This document shows positions 26,537 through 47,460 of a stretch of 64,000 nucleotides of DNA, one piece after another (within the stretch, counting starts at the first letter, position 1; each line of letters begins with the position of its first letter). The stretch comes from Flaccisagitta enflata. Its lineage: Eukaryota > Chaetognatha > Sagittoidea > Aphragmophora. The position numbers were made by a program, and so were the translations under genes. The notes under the pieces were generated by a model. The model did not search any database and was not told the DNA's origin. It worked only from the letters and a program-made list of their open reading frames with translations. Location: NCBI GenBank assembly GCA_965153355.1, contig OZ231126.1, forward strand, positions 40,548,001 through 40,612,000, read 5' to 3'.

Positions 26537-26598
<62 letters not shown>

Positions 26599-26668
26599 TG
26601 AAAAAACAGAGAGGGAAAGAGAGAGACACACACAAATATCATAAGCAATTTCTCCGAAGATGGTCTCC

Positions 26669-26735
<67 letters not shown>

Positions 26736-26796
26736 TCTCTCCTCCAGTTAATTTATCAGTACTGATATGGTAAGAATAATATGGTAGAATGAATGG

Positions 26797-26832
<36 letters not shown>
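26371..26832. repeat. (CT)n and (GA)n tracts
   Basis: CT at 26371-26440, GA at 26537-26596, and CT at 26675-26742 and 26799-26832. Confidence 0.9.
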
Positions 26833-26838
<6 letters not shown>

Positions 26839-26839
26839 T

Positions 26840-26999
26840 TCATCAAATTTCTTTCTTCCTATCTTTCTTTTCTTGCTTTCTTTCTTTCTTCCTTTCTTTC
26901 TTTCTTTCTTTCTTTCTTTTTTTCTCTCAATCTTTCTTTCTTTCTCCTCTGTCTTTCTATGAATAATTCCCTTTCTTTCATTTTCTTTTTCCTTCTTTC

Positions 27000-27035
<36 letters not shown>

Positions 27036-27055
27036 TTTTTCTTTTTTTCTTTTTT

Positions 27056-27094
<39 letters not shown>

Positions 27095-27204
27095 CTTTCT
27101 TTCTTTTCTTTCTTTCTTTTTTTCTTTCTTTCTTTCTTTCTTCCTTTTTTCTTTCTTTCTTTCTTTCTTTGTATCTTTCTTTCTTTCTTTATCCTTCCTT
27201 TCTC

Positions 27205-27267
<63 letters not shown>

Positions 27268-27298
27268 CTCATTCTTTCTTCCTTTTTTTCCTTCTTTC

Positions 27299-27338
<40 letters not shown>

Positions 27339-27437
27339 TTCTTTCTTTCTTTTTTTCTTTCTTTCTTTCTTTCTTTCTTTTTTCTTTCTTTCTTTCTTTC
27401 TTTGTATCTTTCTTTCTTTCTTTATTCTTCCTTTCTC

Positions 27438-27477
<40 letters not shown>

Positions 27478-27535
27478 TCCTTCTTTCTTTCTTTCTCTCA
27501 TTCTTTCTTCCTTTTTCTTTCTTCCTTTCTTTTGT
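26840..27535. repeat. (TTTC)n tract, about 700 bp
   Basis: Long TTTC array with TTTTTTC, TTCC and TCTC interruptions. Some blocks repeat internally, for example TTTGTATC near 27168 and 27402. Confidence 0.92.
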
Positions 27536-27740
27536 TTCCTTCTGTCTCTTATTCATTTATTCTATTTTTTTATTCTTTTTCCTAAATCCGTTTTTTTATT
27601 TGTTTCTTGTTAAGTTTTCTTTTTTTCCATTCTCTCTTTCTAGATATCCTTCTTTGTTTCTTCCTTCTTCCATTCTTTGTTTTTCTCTCTCTCTGTTTCT
27701 TTTTTCCCTTTCATTTTTTTCCCTTTTTCTTCTCATTTTT

Positions 27741-27947
27741 TTTAGTCGCGTGCACGCGACTCTACAACCCGCTTTGTCCGTCGGTCGGTCGGTCGGTTGG
27801 TTGGTCGGTCAGTCCGTCACACTTTACTTTTCTTTATAATTTTATTTCTTGGACAACACTGCTCCTGTCCAAATGGTCCGGTGACCTCAAATATGGCCCC
27901 TGCCCACCCACACGCGACTTCGGTAGCTGTGAATCCGCACTTGTTTT
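27741..27947 (+). mobile_element. HINE-like element, family A
   Basis: AGTCGCGTGCACGCGACTC head, (GGTC)n block, GCTCCTGTCCAAATGGTCC core, tail CCCACACGCGACTTCGG and a diverged end. Confidence 0.82.
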
Positions 27948-28329
27948 TTTGCATTCTTGTTTTCTTTCTTTTCTCTCATTCTTGTTTTCTTTCTTCCTTT
28001 CTCTTTTATCTTTTCACTGTTATGTGCTATCTTGTTGCTAATGAATAACAAATGATTAAAGGGGGGAAAAGTGGACAACACCCACTTTCGTAGTATATTA
28101 ACGGATAATGAACGAAATGATTAAAATTAACGAAATAATGAGACACAATACTAAGAGTTAGATATGAATAAGCTAGTCATTGTTATATTTCTAGTTTGAT
28201 ATGTGCTATGACACCGATATTTGATATAGTTTCTAATCAGGGATATGAAAATGAAATGAAACAACAGCACTAGATCATAGGTTGTTGTGAAACGCTGCAG
28301 CACTTTGAGGTAAAAGTGCGGCAAAAGTG

Positions 28330-28422
28330 AGGTTGTCAAGCGAGGCCGTCAAACGAGGCCGTCAAGCATGGCCTGTAAGCAAGGCCGTCAAGTGAGGCCA
28401 TCAAGCGAGGCCATCAAGGCCA
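28330..28422. repeat. ~14-bp tandem repeat GAGGCCGTCAAGC
   Basis: About seven units just 3' of the polymerase stop codon. Confidence 0.8.
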
Positions 28423-28433
28423 AAAAAAAAACG

Positions 28434-36019
<7,586 letters not shown>

Positions 36020-36176
36020 AGTTTTTCTCACATCTGAAAAAAAGGAAAATGGGAGAAATGTCAATTTTTTGTCTTATCTTTCTACCATCTCTTTTGGTGT
36101 TTTTTTAGTCTACTCTGTCTGAGAACAACAATTATGATAATTATAATAATTATTCTTTTTTCTTTCTTTGAATAAT

Positions 36177-36207
<31 letters not shown>

Positions 36208-36523
36208 CTCTTTTTCTTTTAATAATTTGTCTTTAATTTGTCCTTAATTATAATGATTATAACTTTATAGTAGATTGCATTTATGAAATGTTAATCTGCT
36301 ATGTCTTGAATATAGTCAGGTTCTTCGTCAAAATTCATCCTTCAAAGATTATTACCATAGATAGATTTTTTTGAGCCTTGCGCGGTTCTCCCATCGTTTT
36401 ATATTTTGTTTCTTGAATATAAAACCCATCATCAGATAGACAGATAGATTGATAGATTCGTGGAAATTCGTGGAAATTTGTGGAAATTTGTGGAAATTCG
36501 AGAAAAAAAAGAGAAAGAAAGAG

Positions 36524-36530
<7 letters not shown>

Positions 36531-36607
<77 letters not shown>

Positions 36608-36782
36608 CAAATTCGCATCCAGGCAAAACGTCACAGTTGTAAATGCAAAAAGTAGCATAGAACTCTCCTTTTAAGACTTTCATGGTTTCCGCGTGAATCA
36701 ACGCAACTTTTTCGGCATGACCAAATAAGGAAATAACAAGAAGAAAGGAGGAGGAGGAGGAGGAGGAGGAGGAGGAGGAGGG
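36531..36782. repeat. (GA)n and (GAG)n tracts in PolB intron 1
   Basis: GA at 36531-36605 and GAG at about 36747-36781. Confidence 0.92.
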
Positions 36783-36825
36783 AGGAGCAGAGATTTCCTC
36801 ATGACCAAATAAGGAAATAACAAGT

Positions 36826-36833
36826 AACTTACC
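36826..36833 (-). other. Candidate 5' splice site of a PolB 5' UTR exon
   Basis: Minus-strand TTGG|GTAAGTT, conserved in copy 1 at 5764. The upstream frames contain stops, so this exon would be untranslated and the coding start is the ATG at 36019. The extent of the exon is unknown. Confidence 0.45.
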
Positions 36834-37388
36834 CAATTTGCCTTGATTTACTATCTAATACGTCTACCAATTAAGATTTTGAAGAACCCATTCAAAACAG
36901 ATTCTTTAAAAAAGATAGCAAGAACAGATGAAAATAGTCCAAAAATAGACACACTTTTTATTCGTTGACACACAATATGTTTGATAAGTCTTGGGTGTTC
37001 GGACTGTTGATAGGTCAATTGCTCTGTTAGAAGGGGCATTGAATTGCACTACTGCCATATTTATATATATCCTGCCCAAACATATATCCTGACAATGCGT
37101 AGGCGAGTGAATGATTATGTTTGCATCCAAAAAGTAGATCATTGCTTCTGCCAGCCACCCGGCCAACCAGCTGGACAAAAACGATTCCAGAGTGACGGTT
37201 TCAAGAGACTGGCTTCCCCTCTTTCACATTACCTAAAGAAGTATGACAAGTGGAACGATATCCCTCACTATACCCGAGCTTAAAAAGTAAGGACAAGGGC
37301 ATTAGAATTAAATGCAGAATCCATGCTTCCATAATTTCCGTGTAGTTCAGCGTCATGTTAGGAGTTTCTTTTTTCTAACATTTCTTTC

Positions 37389-37389
<1 letters not shown>

Positions 37390-37421
<32 letters not shown>

Positions 37422-37661
37422 TTCTTTTTTTTGTTTTCCTATTCTATTGTATTGCATGAAATCAACTCTGTATATTGATATCCTGTCTGTGTGTATGTTT
37501 GTCTGTCTGTCTTTTTTTTCTTCGTTTTATTGTTTTCTTATTCTATAATAGTATTGCATGAAATCAAATCTGTATATTGATATCCTGTCTGTGTGTTTGT
37601 GTATCTGTCTGTCTCTCTCTGAGTCTTTCTATCTCTCTCTGAGTCTTTCTATCTCTCTTTC

Positions 37662-37759
<98 letters not shown>

Positions 37760-37760
37760 C
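37390..37760. repeat. (CT)n and (TG)n tracts
   Basis: CT at 37388-37421, TG at about 37667-37722, CT at 37723-37755. No gene seen between 36840 and 39440. Confidence 0.88.
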
Positions 37761-39063
37761 TCTCTTAATTTTTTCAATCAATGGTTTCTTTGTTGTTTAG
37801 GGATGTAAGAAAGACATCCTTGATTGTAAAATACTCTTCTGCACATTCCGCTCCCCCCCCCCTCCAACAAAATCACAACCTTCTTCCAGAATAGAATAAT
37901 GTGTAAATACCACTTAAGTACTTTGAAACAATTAATTGTTCTTGTTGTATCAATACTTTTTACTTATTTATTTTTTGTTTTCTTTTTTATGATTGTAGCA
38001 TACTTTTTTTAAATTGATTGTTTTGTGACTGTCATTGTAATAAATCAAATTCCTTATTTCTTATTACATATTACTACACAAATTTTGGAAAGGAAACACT
38101 TTTTTGAGTTGATGATTTACCCATTAGCATAAGTTTGAAAAAAAAAACATTGGAAATTTCATTTTTGAGACCTCTTTTTTAAAAAAAATGCAGTTATCTG
38201 TAAACTGATGAAAATATAGACCTAGAAATGGTCTTTTAAAAATCTTCAAAACCACTTTGGCTGAAGAAAATTTGAACAACTTTTATACATGTTTAATCAA
38301 TAAATGCAAAGGTGTGTAAGCAACTTTTTTTGACAAATATGTCAATATCAACGGAAGTCCAATAGAAGCCAGACAGACATACTGACAGGTAATAGACATG
38401 TTCTAGTTGTAAGTGAATGGAAAAAATTATCAATTAGAATTACCAGTTTGCATTTCTGAATAGACAGTGATTAATGGAAAAACAATGTACAAGAGAATGT
38501 ATGCCATTTTTACATCACATCTATTCTTTGTTGGTTACATCATATCAAAAGAAATAGAACACAAAAAATGAAATTGTAAACTGCTCTGATGAAGATTGCA
38601 TTTTCGTCCCTTGAGACGCGTAAACCTCAATTTGTCCATCTATTTTACGACTTTTTTCTATCACATCGCCAATCTAATTATAGCTAAAAGCAAGATCAAT
38701 TATAGCTTTATTGGAAAATAGATAATTGCTTTTTGCCTCTCAACTAATCACAGCCTCGTACCCAACCAAACTGACATTCTAGTGGTAGTTCACTGTATTT
38801 CTAAGATAGTCAAGACAATGATATATTGATGGATCCCTCAAGACAGCATCCTGTTGGAAAAAGTCAAGTAAATCAAATTTCCCAAGTTATCAATCAAATG
38901 TAGATTTCCTTACAATCCCAAGCTGAAAAATATGGACAAAAACATTAGACTTCAATACAGAATCCTCGCTTCCATTCATTTTTTTCATCGTATAGTACAT
39001 CAAGTTTAGTGTCAATCACGAGTTTCATCTTTTTAAACATTTTTCTTCTCTGTATCTCCCTCC

Positions 39064-39386
<323 letters not shown>

Positions 39387-39427
39387 ACGACAACATGGGC
39401 TGATGAAATTTTGGGAAAACTTGGTCA

Positions 39428-39429
<2 letters not shown>

Positions 39430-39481
<52 letters not shown>

Positions 39482-39670
39482 CACAAAACCACTCAAGCCC
39501 ACACACCAACAAACCTACAAATGTCATGTTATGTCATGTTATGTCGTGTTGTGTTATGTTTTGTTATGTCAAGTTGTATCATGTTATGTCGGGTTATGTC
39601 ATGTTATGTCATGTTGTGTTGGCTCATGTCATGTTGAGCTATGTCATGTCATGTCATGTTATGTCTTAGC
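39430..39670. repeat. (TTTC)n then ATGTC-rich tandem repeat
   Basis: (TTTC)n at 39430-39480. Variants of TATGTCATGT fill 39520-39665. Confidence 0.85.
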
Positions 39671-39723
39671 ATCTTTCACTAGGAGCTTGCCACACCACCT
39701 AATGAATCGAAGCTAAAAGCAAA

Positions 39724-39820
39724 CAAGGCCTTGTAGACTAATAAGGACAAATGCGTTTCCCAACCAACCAACCAACCAACAAGCCTAGCCAGTTATAGAG
39801 GTGCTTTGTCGCACCTAAAA
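39724..39820 (-). mobile_element. HINE-like element, family C, with an identifiable empty site
   Basis: CAAGGCCTTGTAGAC to GGTGCTTTGTCGCACCTAAAA. The flanks GAAGCTAAAAGCAAA and AATTACGTTTCCATCC match the uninterrupted sequence at about 6360-6400, so the insertion lies in an A run. Confidence 0.72.
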
Positions 39821-40366
39821 ACCAATTACGTTTCCATCCAGAAAGTAGGTCATTTCTTTCTAGCCAGCCAGCCAACCAACCAGCCGGACAAAAAATACAA
39901 AACATTGGGGAGTTTTACGACCGAAAATTGGGTAAGGGGAGTGGCTCACAAAATGCACCAAAATACACCTACTCTGGTCCAAGATATGAACTTGTCTGTG
40001 TGACATGTCATGATATCATTACGTCACAGAGTGAAGTCTCATGGCGACCGCCATATCATACAAACAAAAGCAAAAAGTATGGGTATATTTTTCCTTCGTT
40101 CCCTCCCTTTCTTTGCATTCCATTCCCTCCCACCTTTTTATTCCTTCATCAGCTCCTGCTCCGCCCTCCCTCTCTCTCTTTCCTCCCTTTCTTCCTCCTC
40201 TCCCCTCTCTAAGCAAGAACAAGATTGTTTAGCAAGCTTGCCTAGTCCAAAACATCTGAAATTGATTTGCATAATGTAGTAGTGTGATTAAGAGCTATAT
40301 GACTAAAACAAGAATTGATAGCAATCAATTCAGCCTGGTGCCATCTGATTTTCATTTGCTTATTTC

Positions 40367-41040
40367 TAGTCGGTCCGTCAAACTTTACTTTTTTGGCAAT
40401 TACCGGTGATCATTGCATTACTGCTCCTGCCCACCAGCACGCGATTTCGGTAGCCGTGTACAGGGTGATCAATCTCAACTGGCAAAAAGTATTAAGCTTT
40501 TACCCTTAAATGCATCATTTCACTAATCTGGAATCATTTGTCTCTTAAAGTACTATGTTTGACGTTTTTTGTGTCCAAATTTTATAAGTCTAAGATGAAT
40601 AGTTTGCCCTCAACATCAATTTGAAGTAGAACAAGTAATTTCACCTGTAGGTCAATAGATCTTTTTTATTCAAAATAATTTTTCTTTTAAATGCTCCCAC
40701 TGATTCAATAGTGGTCTCAAATGACAAAGATTCAAATCATGCTTCATTTGAGACCCATCTGACATCAGAAGTTGAGTCTATTCAGAAAAAAAAACAATCA
40801 ATGAAAAATTATAGTGAGAAAAACAAATTCATTGAGCTACAAGTTTGAATACTTGTTATTCTTCAAATTTATGCTGTGGGCAAAGTATTCATCTTAGACC
40901 TATGAAATTTGAATACAAAAATCATCAAACAGAGCACTTCAAGAGACAGGTGTTTCCAGATTAGTGAAATAATGCACATAACAGTAAAAGCTTAATACTT
41001 TTTGCCAGTTGAGATTGATCACCCTGTATATGGCCTTGTT
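40367..41040 (+). mobile_element. HINE-like element, family A, split by a MITE
   Basis: AGTCGGTCCGTCAAACTTTAC to GGTAGCCGTGTA, interrupted, then TATGGCCTTGTT. The head hairpin is missing. Confidence 0.72.
40461..41026. mobile_element. Mariner-type MITE, 566 bp, TA target duplication
   Basis: Terminal inverted repeats begin CAGGGTGATCAATCTCAACT and remain almost perfect for about 50 bp, with weaker pairing to about 100 bp. TA flanks both ends (40459-40460 and 41027-41028). It has no coding capacity, so it would need a transposase supplied elsewhere. Confidence 0.87.
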
Positions 41041-41041
41041 T

Positions 41042-41270
41042 CTCTACAAAAGGTTTGTCCGTCTGTCCATTTGTCCGTCGGTCCGTTGGTCCGACTGTCC
41101 GTTAATAACGCGCTGATTGGAAAGAGTAGAAAAGTGCATTCCGGCCCAATGTGTATTACTGTATTCGACTGTGCGTTGATGTGTGTATGTGCGTAAGGGG
41201 GGTATGGAAGGGGGTTTAGGCCCCTGCCCACCTGTCCGCGACGATATTGTATCCCTCCTTACGCTACGTT
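41042..41270 (+). mobile_element. HINE-like element, family B, diverged
   Basis: AAAGGTTTGTCCGTCTGTCC block, GGCCCCTGCCCACCTGTCCG, tail CGCGACGATATTGTATCC. Confidence 0.6.
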
Positions 41271-41290
41271 AATTTTTTGTCATGCTAGTT

Positions 41291-41437
41291 TTTAGTTGTG
41301 GACACGCAACTCTGTAAGAGGCTTTGTCCGTCCGTCCGTCGGTCCGTCGGTCCGTAATGATCGAGTCAAAAAGTGGGAAAACGCGCATTTCCGCCCCTGC
41401 CCACCTGTCCGCAACTTGGCCGTGTATCCGGCCTTGT
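41291..41437 (+). mobile_element. HINE-like element, family B
   Basis: AGTTGTGGACACGCAACTC head, (CGTC/GGTC)n, GTAATGATCGAGTCAAAAAG, CACCTGTCCGCAACTTGG tail and CGTGTATCCGGCCTTG. Hairpin arm and tail both carry GCAACT in place of GCGACT. Confidence 0.8.
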
Positions 41438-41957
41438 TCTAGAAATGCTAGCTTTGATACAAATTCTCTAAAGACGGAAAAAGATTTGTCATATTCCCCT
41501 TCTTCCTCTTTTTCAGCCTCCTTCCCTCCCTCTCCTTTTCTCCTCTTTTTCCGCTTTCTCCTTCTTCCTCCTTCCCCTTCCTCCTACCAACTTCAATGTT
41601 GTTTACCGGGGATCGTTTAAAACCACAATGACCAGCTGTCAAGCAAATACCAATCCATTCATTCTTTTATCATTACTGGTTTCCATTTCATAAAGCACAC
41701 GTAATTGCGCATAACAAAACACAAACACAAAGTGGGATAAACTCGTCGGTCAGTTTAACTTGAATTTGGAAAGAAGATCTCCTCTTAAAATATTGGAGGC
41801 ATACAGTTGGCGATGCTGGGGGGATGATACAGTAAGATAATGTTTTAACGAATACGCCTGAAACAAACTAAGAAAAACAAGGCCAAGTAATGGCTCATCA
41901 AGAAAATATGAACGTGCGTTTTCATAAATGAACGTTTTTCATGAATGAACGTTTTTT

Positions 41958-42046
41958 GGAATGAATGAATGAATGAATGAATGAATGAATGAATGAATGA
42001 ATGAATGAATGAATGAATGAATGAATGAATGAATGAATGAATGAAT
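41958..42046. repeat. (GAAT)n microsatellite
   Basis: Uninterrupted ATGA/GAAT run, flanked by CAAGGCC (41878) and ACCGACCAACCGACAGACAG (42121), so it may lie inside another HINE-like copy. Confidence 0.9.
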
Positions 42047-42388
42047 TAATGAAAGATTACATTGGTGCAGCTCTTTTGATGAAAGAGCCTCGGATTTTTT
42101 TAAAATTAAACGTTTTTGTCACCGACCAACCGACAGACAGAGACAGTTCGACTGAAAGGCACAGCCTCTTATAGATGAGCGTAGAAGCACAAAAAAAAAC
42201 TGTCTGGAATAAGAGATTTTGTTTGTCCGTTGCAGTTTTTTCCATTGATCGTTAACTGTGTTTGGCATAAGGGCAAGCCAAAGAAGCTTTGTTCCCCATT
42301 TTTACCAGCTGAATTAAACACACGTTTTCCATAGTGACGTCTAAAGTAGAAACTATTGATATCTTGAATTGGCATTCCGGGGGAACGC

Positions 42389-42390
<2 letters not shown>

Positions 42391-42451
<61 letters not shown>
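42391..42451. repeat. (CT)n tract
   Basis: Uninterrupted CT run followed by CCCCTTCCCC. Confidence 0.92.
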
Positions 42452-42455
<4 letters not shown>

Positions 42456-42599
42456 CCTTCCCCTTCCGTCAAGAGTCGTCGCGTCACATTTTTGCTTCTT
42501 TTTGCTACCGCATTTTTTTTCCACCTCAAGGATCAATTTTCCTAAAAAAAAAAAGAATGAAGCGCCAAAAGTTAGTAATTGAAAACAAAATTGCCTTAC

Positions 42600-44690
42600 A
42601 ATTTCAAATCATGTTGACTTTTTGTCCAGTTGAATACAGTGGAGTGCAGTGCAGTGAATGACTTTCCGGACAAGAGGAGCCTTCCCCGAAGGGCCGATGG
42701 CCTATTAGATGGGGAGGGATATTGTTTCACCTATCATACTACTCAGTACCTTGGATTAGAATGTCCGGCGGTCGCATTAAGCTTGACCTCGATTCTATCC
42801 TTCAAGGGTATGGTTTCTTAACAATGTTACCCTCGGGTGATTTGTTGAGTTTTGGTAAAACAGTTAACAATCATTTGCCCTTAGCTATTTTGGTGAGCAG
42901 TAGTGTTTTGGGTTAGACTCAGTATGGATGTATGCTAGGTTAGTTTTGCTAAATGGAAAACTAGGAGTGATGCATGTAGTAACTAGTCAGTGAGGGCTCA
43001 CAAGGCCCTCTTCCATATTTTTAAGTTTGGGTATACTGAGGGATATTGTTCCACCTATCATACATGAGTTGATTTCCATATACCCGGGTATACATATGGC
43101 ACATTATCACTTTCATTTCCTGGCTCGAAAAGCTAAGATACAAGTCCCTGAGGTCAGGTAATGGGTGTTGAATTGGTCATGACGAACCTAAGTCTTCCAA
43201 ATGTGCCTGTGATTTGAATTAGAAATTAAGATTAGAATATGAAAAAAATAGCCATAGGAAAATCTAACAAAGTTTTATGAAAAAAGGCCATTGTATTCAT
43301 TTCATACCCCAGCAAAGCCACATCTCGCAATGAGCAGAGGCTGACATCCCTAATTTTACGTACCCGATTGCCAATGTTTTGTTATCTCTTTAAGCAGTAT
43401 TTTGTGGGTAACTTTCTCCTCTTGGCACTACACTTTTCTCAAGTCAGGTGCAACTAGAATTTGTTTGGCCAGCGTTTTCAACTGAGATTGTCATAAATTC
43501 AATCTCTTTTCTTCCGTTTTAATCTTGACAACGAGGGTTTTTGGCCAATTTCCATACAGCACCATTCCCAAGCAGTACAATACCTGCGGCCTCAACATAA
43601 CATCACGAACAAGAGCCTCTGCCACCTGTACTTGTAAAAATGTGACTGCAGTTATGTATAGCTGAAGCCTGTAGGTTAGGAAATAAGCTGGGTTTGAGCA
43701 CATCTAACATCTTACATCAAAGACTTAATCACAGCAAACATCAATTTTCAAACTAAGGTTCGACATACAAACTGATTCTGCCTGGAACTGCCCAAGGAAA
43801 TAATGCGATTTATGGAATTGTGATGGATGTCCCAAAATGTCACTCATGTTATTACGATGTTGGCTCTCTATTGTAAATACCAAAAAAAAAAAAAAAGGAT
43901 GAGGAAAAGAAGAGGAAAAGAAGACGCGGCGTTGCAGCCATCCTTAAAGACGGCGAAAATTGTCACAGCCAAAAAAAAAAAAAGGTTGCCCTTGTTGCCA
44001 TTATGATGGACGCCTTTGAATGTCGCAGGTGTTTGCCATCTTTGCAATTTCAACAGCAACCATTTTTTTTCTTTGTGCGAAGCTTTTAAGTGCTCCTAAA
44101 GGCCCAACACGCATCGTTAGCGAAAAAAGACAAAACCGTTTGCGCATTCTTTAAACAAGCCCGAAGGAATTGCTAAGCAAAGCTGCAAGCCATCCCCATT
44201 TTTCCTCCTGACGGGAAAAGATTTGTCCATTGAAACCATGGCAGCTATGTTGTATGCGTGTGGCTGTAAATTAACCTAGAGCCGCGGGTCATGTCTGTTG
44301 GTCACTTAGTAAGAAGGAATGCCGAATATGTATGGTTTATCTTTTTGCCTTTAAGGGGTGAATTTTTCATCAGTGTCTGTGGTATTTAGGAAGAAAGATT
44401 TGAAAGCGTACAAATCCCAGCGATTCCATTTTGAATATAGAATTTAACATGGGCTGCATGTTAATACTAATAGCATGAATCATAAAAAAAAGACAAATGA
44501 CGGCCGATTGGACAAAGATGTTATTAGGGACTACTCTCAGCGTAAGTTTATGCGTGTCGTCCGCCTTGTGGCTGGGATTCTGGCCTGTGACCGAGACCGA
44601 GACCGAGATTTGAATCTCAGATTGACTCCTGGAGGCTGATTTGGGCCTCGTGAATTAGATTTAAGCCAAGAAACTGGGGTTTAGATTCTG
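42600..44690. other. Intergenic DNA with dispersed repeat fragments
   Basis: GGGCCGATGGCCTATTAGAT (42691) is related to segments near 52101 and 57660. GAGGGATATTGTTTCACCTA (42715) recurs near 43046. No gene with a recognisable domain was found. An exon-like minus-strand segment at 43491-43703 is discussed among the rejected items. Confidence 0.5.
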
Positions 44691-44948
44691 AGGCGGGGGA
44701 AGGGGGGGGGGCGTAGGAGGAGAAGGAGGAGGAGGAGGAGAAAGAAAAATTTCCAAGTGTGAAAGCGTAGTTCATCGGATCCTTTGGGGCTAATCAACCA
44801 TTTGGGCAGGGGCATTGATGCGAAATCTGGCGATAAATACCCAAAAAGGCAAACTGATACCGACCGACCAACCAACCGACCGACCGACCGACCAACCAAC
44901 CAATCGAACAAAAGACAGATGAACATAGCAGGTTGTATAGTCAGGTTA
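44690..44948. repeat. Dispersed repeat with GGA-rich block, similar to 57070-57190
   Basis: TCTGAGGCGGGGGAAGG, a GAGGAGGAG run, GTGTGAAAGC and GGATCCTTTGGGGCT parallel the 57070-57190 copy. It is followed by a HINE-like (CCGA)n block at 44865-44935. Confidence 0.55.
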
Positions 44949-45047
44949 TACACGCGACCTACAATGGATGGTGGGGGTCAATCATTGGATACAAAAAGGA
45001 CATTTCGGATTATGCTTAGCAGGTAAAGCTGGCGTCTGTTGGATAAC

Positions 45048-45265
45048 AAGGCCGGATACACGGTTAGCCCAGTCGCGTGCGGGTGGGCAGGGGCCATATT
45101 TGAGGTCACCAGAGCATTTGGGCAGGAGCAGTGCGGTCAAAAAATAAAAAAAAACATAAAAAAGTAAAGTGTGACAGACCTACCGACCGACCGACCGACC
45201 GACCAACCGACCGACCGACCGACGGACAAAGCGGGGTGTAGAGTCGCGTAGCACGCAACTAAAAA
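45048..45265 (-). mobile_element. HINE-like element, family A
   Basis: CAAGGCCGGATACACGGTTA, CCCAGTCGCGTGCGGGTGGG, a long (CCGA)n block and GAGTCGCGTAGCACGCAACT. One of the best preserved copies. Confidence 0.85.
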
Positions 45266-45364
45266 TGAGGACAGTGCTTAACTTAACAGAAATGTGTTTA
45301 CTTCTGGATGCTGAAGATGAATGAGAAATGGAGGGAAAACGACCCAAAGTGGCTGGGAACATTC

Positions 45365-45365
<1 letters not shown>

Positions 45366-45424
<59 letters not shown>

Positions 45425-45455
45425 TAGACGGACAGACAGACAGACAGACAGACAA
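45366..45455. repeat. (GA)n then (CAGA)n
   Basis: GA at 45366-45420, then ACAG units. The DNA from 45460 to 46400 holds no recognised gene. Confidence 0.92.
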
Positions 45456-46409
45456 AACACGAGAGAGATAAACGATGACAATTCAAAGATAAAAACTCGG
45501 CGGAAAGAAAACTTTGAGAGAGTTCAGGAAGCGGGATGAATCTTGATTAGCTAGATGAAGAAAATTGTGTTTGTATAGAAAATGTTTTCTCCGTTTTCTC
45601 AGTTCATTGTCTCAATGAGGTCATAAGACAATAAAACACAATTGGGTGTTTGTACAGCAGGGCTCGAAGTAGTAATTCTTTTGAAATCAAAACATAAGGA
45701 CAATTAGATTATCACCAAATGAAATGAGTCTTTCGTATACTGTTTAACGTTAACTGCGATATTTCAGTTTTAGTGGGTCAGACTGATCTACCAATGGACC
45801 AACGGACGGACCAAAAGATCAACCTATACGCCAGAAAAGTGACTAATGAGCAAAAGACAGCATAAAGCAAAATAAAAATTGAGCAATTAGTTTCTTTTCT
45901 CCGTAGTAGGGCTACAGGAGAGTCGCTAGATAAGCGGTCAAGAGTATTGATGAACAGCAATGTAACAGTGATCATATTTAAGCAGACACTCATTGTAGCT
46001 TTAAAAAGCTGTAACTAGGGTAAAAATGGTCGAGTTGATGTGAAATTCAGGAAAAAGGTATCGCATGAAATGCATTTTAAATCCCAAAACGATGAGACCC
46101 TTTGAAATATGATTTAAAATCATATGAATTTTAATGGAATGTTCGTTTGAATATTTATGTGAGAGGCGTTGTAAAAATGACCTTTTTTTTTTGCGCCACA
46201 GATAGCAGAAGGAGCTGAGATGGAATCAAGATTTGATTTTTTTTTCTTTCCTTTTAAAACTCCATTGTGTGTGTGTTATCCAGTTGGGGCATGAAAATCA
46301 TCCGTCAAAGCGCTTGCAGCTGGATCGTGATTTACATATCCTTTTTTCGGTTCTTATTCAAAAGTTCAATTACCACACGTCCTATTTTTTTTTCGCGTTC
46401 GTTCGTTCA

Positions 46410-46413
46410 TTCG

Positions 46414-46482
<69 letters not shown>

Positions 46483-46494
46483 TCGTTCTTTCGT

Positions 46495-46561
<67 letters not shown>

Positions 46562-46600
46562 CTCTTTCTTTCTTTCTTTCTTTATTTCTTTCTTTCCTTT
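46410..46600. repeat. (TTTC)n tract
   Basis: About 45 units with a few TTCG interruptions. T-rich DNA continues to 46790. Confidence 0.92.
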
Positions 46601-46949
46601 TTGTTTTTCTTTTTTTTCCATCTTCCCATCTTTCTTCTCTTTTCTTTCAATCTTTCAATCTTTCTTTCTTTCTCTTTTTTTTTTCTTTTTTTTTATCACT
46701 AAATTTTTCTATCGCATTCCTTCTCAAATCTTTCTTACTTTCTCACTTTTTAAAATCTTTTTTTTTTCTAACTTTTTTTTTTCATTATTTTTTGACGCTT
46801 GCATTTTTCCTTTTCTTTGCACTTGTATTTTATCCATTCAGATGGTAAACAACAAATGATTCCATTGAGAGATTTTATGGTCCGATCTCGGAGGAATACT
46901 TATTTTAGTTTCTTCTTTCTGATTTGGTCTGTTTTTTACTTCATTTTAT

Positions 46950-47069
46950 TCTTCGTCGTCGTCATCGTTGCGTCGTCGTCATCGTTGTCGTCGTCGTCGT
47001 CGTCATCATCGTTGTCCTTTGTCGTCGTCCACGTCTCAGGCGGAAGTCTGAGGGCGCGGGTACGTGCGC

Positions 47070-47162
<93 letters not shown>

Positions 47163-47233
47163 GCGTGAGTGAAAGGAAAAGAATGAAATCGCCTGGTGAT
47201 GAGAGAAGGAATTGTCGCATGATTGAGACCTAC

Positions 47234-47323
<90 letters not shown>

Positions 47324-47416
47324 ACGGACCGACCGAAAGACAGACAGACAGACAGAGAGTCAGACAGACAGGGACAGACAGACAGACAGACACACAGACA
47401 CACAGACAGTCAGACG

Positions 47417-47460
<44 letters not shown>

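Noticed and set aside
26509-27585. Long Lys/Glu-rich and Phe/Leu/Ser-rich open frames on both strands
   Set aside because: They translate (TTTC)n/(GAAA)n and (CT)n and have no complexity outside the repeats.
36906-37283. Short open frames with QPAGQKRFQSDGFKRL-like text shared with copy 1 and partly with 39810
   Set aside because: The two duplicate copies have different stops and the frame is not preserved. More likely a dispersed repeat than a gene.
43491-43703. Minus-strand segment resembling an exon (TACAAGTACAG acceptor, CCGCAG/GTATTG)
   Set aside because: No partner exons or known family were recognised, and the frame is short. It is kept only as a note.
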